This document shows, piece after piece, positions 7,570 to 19,000 of a stretch of 38,079 bases of DNA. The notes beneath the pieces are model-generated. The model searched no databases and had not been told where the DNA came from. It saw nothing but the letters and a program-made list of their open reading frames with translations. The DNA comes from Candidatus Kuenenia stuttgartensis (GTDB lineage: Bacteria > Planctomycetota > Planctomycetia > Pirellulales > UBA1268): NCBI GenBank assembly GCA_945860405.1, contig CAMARC010000004.1, positions 1-38,079 on the forward strand, given 5' to 3'. Both the position numbers and the translations under genes were made by a program. Positions within the stretch are counted from its first letter, which is position 1, and every line of letters starts with the position of its first letter.

Positions 7570-8907
7570 TCAGAGATACTTCCGCCGGTTGACGGTGGCC
7601 CGCCACCGGCCGGAGAGGGCGATGTCGGTGAGCTGGCTTTGAGTGAACGAGCTGCCATGCTCGAGGATCGCTCGACGGACCACCTCGCGGACGTCGGCCC
7701 CGGTCGCCCCTTCGAGATGCTCGGCCATCGCATGGAGATCGATCTCGAGCCCGAGCGGCTCGAGGTGCCGGCCGAGGATCCGGGCCCGCGACTGGGCATC
7801 GGGCATCGGCAGCGTGACGACCATGTCGAACCGGCTCGAACGCTGCGCCGCCGGGTCGAGCGACTTCGGGTCGTTTGTCGTCGCGATCGTGAGCACGTCT
7901 TCGCGCTGCCGGACGCCGTCGAGCGTGGCGAGGAAGTCGGCAAGGGCGGTGTTGTCGCCGCCGGAGTCGCGGTGGCCGAGGACGAGATCGATGTCGTCGA
8001 GGACAATGAGCGTCGGCCCGAAGGTGTCGCTCTCGGCGTAGAGATCGGCCAGGGCATGCCGCATCGACGTGGCGTCGGCAAGGATCGTCGTGTACTGCCC
8101 GACGAGGCTCGAGGCGATGACGCGGACGAGGTGCGTCTTGCCGACGCCCGGCGGCCCGGCAATGAGGAGGCCGCGGCTCGTTCCCAGGCCGAGCGAACGG
8201 AGGAGCTCGCGACGCGTCGTGGCGGCGGCCAGGAAGACGTCGATCTCGCGCCACAGGTCGTCGGGGAGGATCAGCCCCTCGCGCCGGCTGTCGATCGCCG
8301 GGCTGACACCGACCCGGATGCAGCCGTCGTTGACGCTCGCTTGGAGGACCCGGCCGCGGAGGGGATTGTCGCCCGACTTGAGCCGCTCCCGGAAGGAGGC
8401 GAGGAGCCCCTCGGCGACCCCCTTGTCGGCATTCGAGGAGAGGATGGCAAACTCCCGCGACCAGTGGCGGTCGTCAACGAGAACGCAGAGCCCCTTCGCG
8501 GCGAGCGTGCCTGCGGGGAAGAAGGCGACAAGCCGGCCCGGCACCGTCACCTGCGTGTTGACGCCATGCTCGTCGAGGCCGAGATCGAGCTGTGACCAGG
8601 TGGGGGGAAGGCCGTCGCCGGGGGAGCCAATGATCACGGCATCGCCATGCTTGGCGATCTCGAGGCGAAGCATGTTGCCGAGGATCGACAGCGACGTCGA
8701 AGGACCTGTGAACCGGGTGCTCGCTAGCGCCAGCGGATCGATCCCGAGGTGACGCGTGGCAAACTGCGCGGGCGTCGCCACTGAGGCGGGCTCGTTGCCG
8801 ACAAGCTCACCGAGCACCTTGAGCGCGGCTCGGCTCTCTTCGCTGGCCGCAGTGAGGATCTCGTCGACGGTGTGGCTCGATTTCGGGGCGGCGGGATCGG
8901 CGGTCAT
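7570..8907 (-). CDS. AAA+ ATPase with divergent Walker B (Asp-Asp)
   Basis: 445 residues. The first 230 residues form an N-terminal region with no motif I recognise. The AAA+ module has Walker A GPPGVGKTH (251-259), Walker B LIVLDDIDLV with D304-D305, sensor-1 IATTNDPKSLD, and an SSRFD segment where the arginine finger would sit. The usual catalytic glutamate after the Walker B aspartate is an aspartate here, and the pore-loop region (ADATSMRHALADLY) lacks the aromatic-hydrophobic-glycine motif of protein-threading ATPases. It may hydrolyse ATP slowly or act as a regulatory partner of the other AAA+ protein. The ATG at 8907 overlaps the stop of the metallopeptidase gene (ATGA, 8904-8907), and GAGGA lies about 7 bases upstream, supporting this start. 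Confidence 0.85.
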   Translation of the reverse strand: MTADPAAPKSSHTVDEILTAASEESRAALKVLGELVGNEPASVATPAQFATRHLGIDPLALASTRFTGPSTSLSILGNMLRLEIAKHGDAVIIGSPGDGLPPTWSQLDLGLDEHGVNTQVTVPGRLVAFFPAGTLAAKGLCVLVDDRHWSREFAILSSNADKGVAEGLLASFRERLKSGDNPLRGRVLQASVNDGCIRVGVSPAIDSRREGLILPDDLWREIDVFLAAATTRRELLRSLGLGTSRGLLIAGPPGVGKTHLVRVIASSLVGQYTTILADATSMRHALADLYAESDTFGPTLIVLDDIDLVLGHRDSGGDNTALADFLATLDGVRQREDVLTIATTNDPKSLDPAAQRSSRFDMVVTLPMPDAQSRARILGRHLEPLGLEIDLHAMAEHLEGATGADVREVVRRAILEHGSSFTQSQLTDIALSGRWRATVNRRKYL

Positions 8908-10181
8908 CGTTGGTCCTCAGGGGCAGGGTCAGTTGGGGCGGTGGATGGCTCGGCGTCGTTTCCCTGAGCCGAACGGGCCTCGGCCTGTCGACGGATTTCT
9001 TGTTTTGCTCCCTCGAGCCGCTCGGGCCAACGGAAGCGAGGAGCCGTGGCAGGATCGTAGCCGGCGAGATGGCCGCCGAGGCGCGTCGCAGGCTTGGTGT
9101 AGCGGAGCTCGGTGTCGCCAAACACTTCCTTGCAGAGGGCGGCGAGGCGTGGATCGTAGTCGAGAAGCTCGCTCCGCAGATGGACGTGGTTGTGGTCGTG
9201 GTCGTTAACCCGGTTGTTGTCGAACCAGCACTGCACCCCTTCGGCGAAATACTCGTGGTGGTTTACCGAGGCGTATTTCCCCTTCCACAAGCCATCGCGC
9301 ATCGCGGCGTCGTAGGCGGCGAGGAGCCGGGCATCGAAGGAGGGATCGACGTTCGACATCCCGCGGAGATGAATGACGTGGGCAAACTCGTGGATGAGGA
9401 TGCACTCGGCCGCGTAGGGATCGCCGTCGTAGGCGAGGAGATTCTCCTCCCCACAGGAGCAGTAGGGATCGGTCTCGCTGCCGCCGGTGCCGCGGGCCCG
9501 GGCGTCCCAGAAGTCGCGGCCGGAGATGCCGGGGAAGCCCTCCATGGGAGCGGCAGCGAGAAAGGCAAACTCAGGGAGATCGGTGGTGTATTCATCGTGG
9601 CCGAGGATGCACAGCCGCGCGCCCGACTCGATGAGCGCCTGGCGGACGTCGGGGCGGGCCGCGAGCAAGGCGTCGACGAGATAGGCCGCCTCGAGGAGGG
9701 CAAAGTCGCTCACGGCCGCCGAGGCGACGATCGGAAAGCCGTGGGCGCTCGTCGACTTCGCATGAAAGGGATCGACCTTGAGCGCCGCCGGCGGGGCGAC
9801 GACGCGCCCCAGTCCTTCCGCCTCGTCGACAACAGCGGCGTCGCCAACGCCGGCCGGCCGAAACACAAAGGCCTTCACCGGCTGGCTGGCGACGGCCTGT
9901 TCCTCGGCGCCGGAGTCGCGGCCGACGACTGCATAGGCCTGTCCCGGGGAGGCGACGAGGATCGTGTTGCCGCCGGGAGCGACCTCGCCGGCCGCGGTCC
10001 GGCCCCCTTGGTCATCGACGGCGACGATGTCGGCCGGCTCGGTCGAGCGATTGAATACCTGGAGCCGAAAGACCGCCGGCGGAGGCTCGGCGGCGATCGC
10101 CGCGATGGTGAGGAGCGCCACCCACACGCCGAGCGCCTTCAGACGCCAGCCAGGCCGCGGCAGAGTCCGCAGCGCACTCAT
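8904..10181 (-). CDS. Secreted HExxH metallopeptidase with VHL-like beta domain
   Basis: 425 residues. Residues about 14-32 are a signal peptide or anchor (LKALGVWVALLTIAAIAA). Residues about 36-110 (FRLQVFNRSTEPADIV, DDQGGRTAAGEVAPGGN, AFVFRP) look like a VHL beta-domain: NRS, D-Q-G, PGG and a late beta strand. The catalytic part has IHEFAHVIHLRG (H264, E265, H268) and, about 45 residues on, HHEYFAEGVQCWF (309-320), where a glutamate could be the third zinc ligand as in gluzincins and lethal-factor-like enzymes. A CSCGEE cluster lies just before. It should be an extracytoplasmic zinc peptidase, or a relative that keeps the fold. Start 10181 (ATG) overlaps the upstream ahpD-like stop (ATGA, 10178-10181), indicating one operon. 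Substrate unknown. Confidence 0.8.
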   Translation of the reverse strand: MSALRTLPRPGWRLKALGVWVALLTIAAIAAEPPPAVFRLQVFNRSTEPADIVAVDDQGGRTAAGEVAPGGNTILVASPGQAYAVVGRDSGAEEQAVASQPVKAFVFRPAGVGDAAVVDEAEGLGRVVAPPAALKVDPFHAKSTSAHGFPIVASAAVSDFALLEAAYLVDALLAARPDVRQALIESGARLCILGHDEYTTDLPEFAFLAAAPMEGFPGISGRDFWDARARGTGGSETDPYCSCGEENLLAYDGDPYAAECILIHEFAHVIHLRGMSNVDPSFDARLLAAYDAAMRDGLWKGKYASVNHHEYFAEGVQCWFDNNRVNDHDHNHVHLRSELLDYDPRLAALCKEVFGDTELRYTKPATRLGGHLAGYDPATAPRFRWPERLEGAKQEIRRQAEARSAQGNDAEPSTAPTDPAPEDQR

Positions 10182-10717
10182 GCCGGGAGCCCGCAGACGA
10201 CCGCCGAGACGACGGCGGCGATCCGCACCGCGTCGTGGCAGGCTTCTTCGCTGGCGCCGACATGGAGGAGGCTCTTCTCGTGGTTCTGGAGGCAAAGCTC
10301 GCAGCCGGCCAGCGCCGCGCAGGCAAGGCTCATGAGCTCGAAGTCGAGCTTTGTCGTCGCCGGCTGGATCATCCGGCTCATCCGCAGCCGCGGCGGACGG
10401 GCGTCGTAGCTCTCCTTGTGGATCATGTGGCGGAAGCGGTAGTAGACGGTGTTCATCGCCATCAGCCCGGCGGAGGCGAGGGCATCGGACAAGACCGGCG
10501 CGGCCGCATCGCCGACACCTGCGCGGAGATCGCTCTCGAGCGCCTCGACGAGCGGACGGCAGCGGAGGAACCGCGCGGAGGCGAGCGCCGTGCCGAGCGC
10601 CTGGGCGGGGGTGAGGTTTTCGCCGGCGAGAACGCTCGCGAGATTGAGGCGGATGTCCTTCAGATCGTCGGGGAGCGTGTCGCGGAGGGCGTCGAGGGCA
10701 GGGGTGGCGATCGACAT
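10178..10717 (-). CDS. AhpD-like alkylhydroperoxidase (carboxymuconolactone decarboxylase family)
   Basis: 179 residues, close to the usual length of AhpD (about 177). The core GCELCLQNHEKSLLHVGASE has the CxxC pair and downstream histidine used for thiol-dependent peroxide reduction; an upstream MNTVYYRFRHM segment also fits AhpD. In bacteria that use it, AhpD reduces organic hydroperoxides or recycles the peroxiredoxin AhpC through lipoamide; no ahpC lies in this window. It is the first gene of a minus-strand cluster that continues with a secreted metallopeptidase and an AAA+ ATPase. Start ATG 10717 is chosen from family length; upstream codons in frame are proline-rich and non-coding-like. 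A -10-like TACAAT lies 56-61 bases upstream. Confidence 0.85.
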   Translation of the reverse strand: MSIATPALDALRDTLPDDLKDIRLNLASVLAGENLTPAQALGTALASARFLRCRPLVEALESDLRAGVGDAAAPVLSDALASAGLMAMNTVYYRFRHMIHKESYDARPPRLRMSRMIQPATTKLDFELMSLACAALAGCELCLQNHEKSLLHVGASEEACHDAVRIAAVVSAVVCGLPA

Positions 10718-10772
10718 GGGGGCTTCCGGAGGAGGAGCGGGCAGGGAGGGGGCAGGCGCGTTAGCCGCGGGA

Positions 10773-10797
10773 ATTGTAGCCGTTCGTTGATGAACGG
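10773..10797 (-). promoter_or_regulatory. Probable ahpD-like gene promoter with inverted repeat
   Basis: On the minus strand TACAAT (10778-10773) is a good -10 element. Directly upstream is CCGTTC-GTTGAT-GAACGG (10780-10797), a perfect 6-bp inverted repeat with a 6-base spacer that would cover the -10/-35 spacer. That is a classic place for a repressor or redox-sensing regulator. The -35 element itself is not clear. Confidence 0.45.
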
Positions 10798-10908
10798 GCG
10801 GGCTGGATGGTAGGGTTTGCGCGTTTGCCCGCAACCTGCCCCAGCCCCACCCGTCCCCCCCCGGCCCCACCCGCCCCCCTTGCTCCGGCGACGAGCCCGG
10901 ATCCCTCC

Positions 10909-14190
<3,282 letters not shown>

Positions 14191-14250
14191 GGGTGGTTGT
14201 CCATCCACCGGCAAAAACGGTGGGAGTCTGTTCCGAGAAAAGGGGGAGCG

Positions 14251-16026
14251 ATGCGTTGGGACGTGGGGCTGCGCGCGGGGATCGTGGTGGCGTTGGTCGT
14301 CGGGGCGTTTGGCTGGGCTTTGAAGCCCGCAGCCGCCGAACCGACGCCGGCCCGGCGGGTCGACTACCGGGTCGGCTTCCTCGGGGCGCCTTGCCATCCG
14401 CACGTCGAATGGAACGACGCCAACCTCGATCGGCTCAAGGCCCTCGGCTTCAACTGCATCCAACTCAACATCGCCTGGGGCTACCGTCCCAACGATGAAC
14501 CGCTCAACCTCGAGGATGTCGTCGCGCTGCCCGCAGGCGTCGCGCCGATGCCGGGGGACACCGACCGGGCGCCGACTCGCTCTGCGGAAAAAATCGCCGC
14601 CCGCTCCGCCGAGCTCACGAAGCGGATCGCCCTGTGCCGCAAGCATGGCCTGCGGACGATCTTCCACTTTGGCGCCCCGAACGTCTTCTATCCGCCGCAG
14701 GATCCCGACAAGCCGCTCGACCTGTGCATCTCAGATGCGGCCACGGTGGAACGCTACCGGCTCCTGGTGCGGGCCTTCCATGAGAAGTTCCCCGGCGTCG
14801 ATGATCTCCTCTGCTACACCTACGACCAGCACGCCTGGCTGTGCAGCGAGTGGGGCCCGTGCCCTCGCTGCCACGGGATTCCGCTCCACGAGCGCGTGAC
14901 GGCGTTCGTCAACATGATGGCCCGGACATGGCGCGGCCTCCAGAAGGACGGCGTCCTCCTTTGGGAGCCTTGGGAGCTGTCGGCCGGCGAGACGTTCCGC
15001 TGCATGGACGACCTCGACGCCTCGTGCGTTGGCCTCGCGCTCCATTCCAACATCGCCGAAGTGCAGGTCGCGATCGCGGCCGACCGCTGGTTTCGCAACA
15101 CCGTCGGCAAGGCTGACCGCCTCGGCATCCCGGTGCTCGGTGAAGTGTGGCTCGGCGGCGCCACCGAGGAGATGGAGCCGTTCATCCATGTGCCCACGCC
15201 GCTGGCGACACTGCGGGCGCTGCGGGCCGTCAACGCCTCGGGGCCCCTCAAGGGGATCAAGGAGTATTACGGCCTCGTTCCCGACCGCGAGGATCCGAAC
15301 CTGCGGATGAGCGGGATCTTCTTCGCCGATCCCGACATCTCCGACGAGGCTGCGCTCACCAAGCTCGCCGAGCCTTACGGCCCGGCTGCGGCGAAGGTGG
15401 CCGAATACTGGAAGCTCGTTTCGACGGCCGTGGAGATCTATCCCTGGGACGTCTCGTGGCTGTCGCGCGAAGTCGGGAAGAGCGATCCGGCCCATCTCCT
15501 TTCGGCAGCAACGCTCAAGGGGGCGAGCTGGCAGACGCCGAGCTGGCAGTCGACACGCCGCGGCTTGTTTATCCGCACCGATCAGACAACCCTGCCCAAC
15601 CACTGGCTCCGCGAGGATGTCCAACTTCGCTTCGAGCAGACGGCCACGCTCCTCGACGAGGCCCTCGCCGCGGCGGCCGCGGCCCGCCCCGATGTGCCTG
15701 TGGCGCTCGCCGAGGCGTTTGGCAAGTCGGTTGAGGAGGTGACGGGGCTGCGGCGGCGCGTCCTCGCCTACGCCTACCATCTCCGAGAGACCAATCTCGC
15801 CGACATGATCCGCAATGCCGAGAAGGTGGGGAGCGGGAACGTCGAGCGAATGTGGAAGGAACTGCGCGAGGTGATGGTCCGCGACCAGGAGAACATGGGG
15901 ACGGCCGAGCCGCTTGCCGCCGCGGTCGCGATGCTCGATGCCGACCGTCCGGCGTTCCTCGCCACCTACTTCCTCCCCACCGGGCCGACCGGGAAGAAAG
16001 AAGGCTGGACGATCACGTCGGAGTGA
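14251..16026 (+). CDS. Secreted glycoside hydrolase-like (TIM-barrel) protein, specificity unknown
   Basis: 591 residues from ATG 14251, preceded by AGGGGGAG. Residues about 8-32 are a signal peptide (AGIVVALVVGAFGWALKPAAA then E). The mature part opens with VGFLGAPCHPHVEWNDANLD and RLKALGFNCIQLNIAWGYR, a pattern common at the first strands of glycoside-hydrolase TIM barrels. Later motifs include TIFHFGAP, CYTYDQHAWLCSEWGPCPRC and VLLWEPWELSAGE, whose acidic residues could be catalytic. I cannot place it in a named GH family. It follows carB by 60 bases but the functions are unrelated, and it converges on the large dehydrogenase gene. It probably acts on polysaccharide outside the cytoplasm; that is inference. 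Confidence 0.7.
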   Translation: MRWDVGLRAGIVVALVVGAFGWALKPAAAEPTPARRVDYRVGFLGAPCHPHVEWNDANLDRLKALGFNCIQLNIAWGYRPNDEPLNLEDVVALPAGVAPMPGDTDRAPTRSAEKIAARSAELTKRIALCRKHGLRTIFHFGAPNVFYPPQDPDKPLDLCISDAATVERYRLLVRAFHEKFPGVDDLLCYTYDQHAWLCSEWGPCPRCHGIPLHERVTAFVNMMARTWRGLQKDGVLLWEPWELSAGETFRCMDDLDASCVGLALHSNIAEVQVAIAADRWFRNTVGKADRLGIPVLGEVWLGGATEEMEPFIHVPTPLATLRALRAVNASGPLKGIKEYYGLVPDREDPNLRMSGIFFADPDISDEAALTKLAEPYGPAAAKVAEYWKLVSTAVEIYPWDVSWLSREVGKSDPAHLLSAATLKGASWQTPSWQSTRRGLFIRTDQTTLPNHWLREDVQLRFEQTATLLDEALAAAAAARPDVPVALAEAFGKSVEEVTGLRRRVLAYAYHLRETNLADMIRNAEKVGSGNVERMWKELREVMVRDQENMGTAEPLAAAVAMLDADRPAFLATYFLPTGPTGKKEGWTITSE

Positions 16027-16056
16027 CCGGGGGAAAAGGACTCCTGCCAGCCCGGT

Positions 16057-19000
16057 TCACCGGCTCATCCGCGCTCCGGGCGTGACGAGATCGTTGAAGC
16101 GATCGACCGGCTCGTGGGCGGCCCAGGCGATCCCGCGCAACAGGAGGATCCGAAAGAGGGGATCGTCGAACGTCCAGCTGTAGTGGCCGGGGATGCTGAC
16201 GAACACCCGCCCCTTTCCCTGCTCTTTCACCCACAACTGCGGCGTCGCCATCCCCTCTTCGTCGCTCGTCGCCAGGACGGTGACGTCGGCCAGATTCCCC
16301 GAGAGCCTCCAGTAGCTCTCGTCATGGAGGGAGAGCGTCTGGAAGTTGCGGAGGATCGGATGGTCGCGGTGGTGCATCGTGAGATCGAGTGGCCCGTGAC
16401 GGAAGCCGATGGAGCCCCCGAGCGCAGCCAACCCGATCCGCCTGGAAAACTCGACGGCCCGATCGCGGCCGTCGACCGCCCAGTGGATGTAGACGGCGCC
16501 GCCTCCCCGCTCGAGGAATGCATCCATCGCCGCCGGGCGACGGTCTGCGAAGCTACCCCGCTGGAAGAAGACGAGGAGGTCGGCCGAGGCGAGATCGTCG
16601 TCGGAAGGAAACTCCCGCACCGCCGTCACGCTGATATTCTCCGCCGCGGCGAGAAGCTGCACCCACCGTTCCTTCCAGGCCGGGTAGTCGTGCTCCCCCG
16701 GACCGTGATCCTTCTCGCCATCGATGAGCACGACGCGCAGCGGCTCGGGCGCCGTCACCGGCACGCTCCCCGCGAGCGCCGCTGTCACCTCTGCCCGCGA
16801 GCGTACCGGCGGTGCGTCGAGGGGGGACTCGAGCGGCATCGAGGGCGGGGACTCGAGGAGATAGGTGAGGAGGTCGCGGACCTGATCGGGGGAGAGCTTG
16901 TCGAGGATCCCCTGCGGCATCACCGAGACAGCGGAGGGCTCGAGGAACCCGATCGTGGCCCGGTCGAGCTCCGTCCAATTCCCCTCCGTATTCCCGAGCC
17001 AGAGCTTGCCGTCGCGCGTCTGGAGGATCCCTGTGAGGACGCGGCCATCGTCGAGGTGGACGACGTGCGTCGTGAAGTCGGGATTGATGGCGAAGCTCGG
17101 ATGGCGGATGTCGCGTGTCACGCTCGCTAGGTCACGGTGGATGAGGTTGCCGAGATCGGGGCCGATGCCACCACCGCCGCCATTCACGGCATGGCACTTG
17201 GCGCAGCCGGCCGCCTCCGAGAGGAAGACCCGCCGTCCGCGCCCCCAGCTGCCGCCGTCGAGCTCCGCGATCCGCCGCGGCCCGGCCGCTTCTCCCTTTC
17301 CCGCCTCGGCATCCGTCGCCCACGGGAGGACGAAGCGGTGGAGCGGGAGGGGGCGGGGCGAGCCATCCTCGTCGGTGTGGAAGGCGACGGTGAGCCGGAG
17401 AGGACGGATGCCGCCGGTGGCGCACTCGACCGTCACATCGACCGGCGTCTTCAGCCCGGCCGACGCTGCGAAGCGGGCCGTGAAGCCGTGGACGCCGTCG
17501 GGGGCAAGCGTTACCGGAAGCGACTCGCCGGCCACCGTGGCCGTGATAATGCACTCGCGATCGGCCGTGAAGGTGACCGTCCCCCGTTCCGCTGGCCACT
17601 CGTGATCGAGCGTGCTCCCCGGCTGGACCGCCGGCCGGAGGAGGTTTTGAAGATCGAGGCGGGTGGTGAGGGAGAGCCTGCCGGGGCGCGCGACGGCCCG
17701 CCACAGGTCGTCGTGGCCAGCCGATCCGGCCGTCAGCCGGCGGGCGACGTCGAGATCGGCATGCGGCAGCCAGCCGGTCCAGTTGGCCGAGGATGCGGGA
17801 GGCGCCTCGGCCGTGGCGGGAATCCACCGGGCTTCGACCCCCGAAGTCGAGAGATCGACGTCAATCCACGGATGCTGCGGGATGCTGGCCGGCAGCGACT
17901 CGGCCGGCTCGGTCGACTGATAGGGAAGCGACACCGCCAGATGGGTACGGTTCGGGATCGGCGAGGCTCCCAAGACCACCGTCCGCCGGTCGGCAGTGAG
18001 GGCAGCCGACACGACCGTGAGCCGATGGCGGGGAAGAAGTTTCTGCGATTGGACGACGGCGTAGGGGGGCTCGAGGGTCTCGAATCGATCACCGGCACGC
18101 ACATGAACGCCACGGTCGATCGTCGTCCGTTCGAGGAGCCCCGACAGCGCCGCCGGGTCGAGCGGCCGATCAAAAGCGATACGGATCTCCCGCGGCGTTT
18201 CGGCCCAGGCGGCGACGGGGCGCGGGGCCTCGAGGTGCGTCACCGAAATCCTGAAAAGCTTGCCGATGCCGGCAGGGCCCGTGCCCCAATCGGGAGGACC
18301 TGAGTGGCAGGCGACGACGAGGTCGCCATTCGGAGCAACGCAGGCATCGACCGTGAGCATCTGGAGGCAGGCGAGCAATTGGCTCGCGGCGACATAGCCA
18401 GCGGGTGTCTTGACGAGCGTCGTCCGCCACAGCTTGCCACGCGATTCCCCGCAGACGAGCGCGTCGTTGGCCCACGAGGCAGGGCCGAACGGCTTTCCTA
18501 TGTTGACCGGAACATTAAAAACCATGCCGCAGGTCGATTGGTGTTGCGGGCCATAGTCGAACGTCGAGGGCTCATCGATGACGCCGGGGTTATGCCGCGG
18601 ATGCCGCGGGGGAAAGCCGAAGTGGCGCATCCCGGTGACGTTCGTCTGCGGCGCCGTGCCATCGAGGAGGATATGGAGCAGTTCGTCGAGGGGATTGCCG
18701 TTGGCCAGCCACGTCGCCCCTTCCTGTTCGGTGCAGAACAGGTCGCCGTGGTCGTTGAACGCCAGGGCGATCGGGAAGCGGATTCCGGTGCAGACCGCTT
18801 CGCGGCGCGAGAGATCGGGCGTGATCCGCTGGATCGTGCCGCGCTCGCCTTGGACGTCGTAGGCAGCCTTGCCATCGGCGTCGAGGAGGTAGGGATTGGA
18901 GAAGTCGGTGACATCGAGGGCGAAATAAAGGCTGCCGTCGGAGCCCATCGCCAGGCCTGTGGCGTCGACGTTCTGCGTGATCTCCTTCCAGCCGGTCGCG

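Noticed and set aside
8910-10409. Plus-strand frame of about 500 codons
   Set aside because: Antisense to the metallopeptidase and AhpD-like genes, which have clear catalytic motifs; its product is glycine/valine/arginine-biased without domains.
10807-10908. Longer N-terminus of carB
   Set aside because: Proline-rich and unlike any CarB; the family opening starts at 10909.
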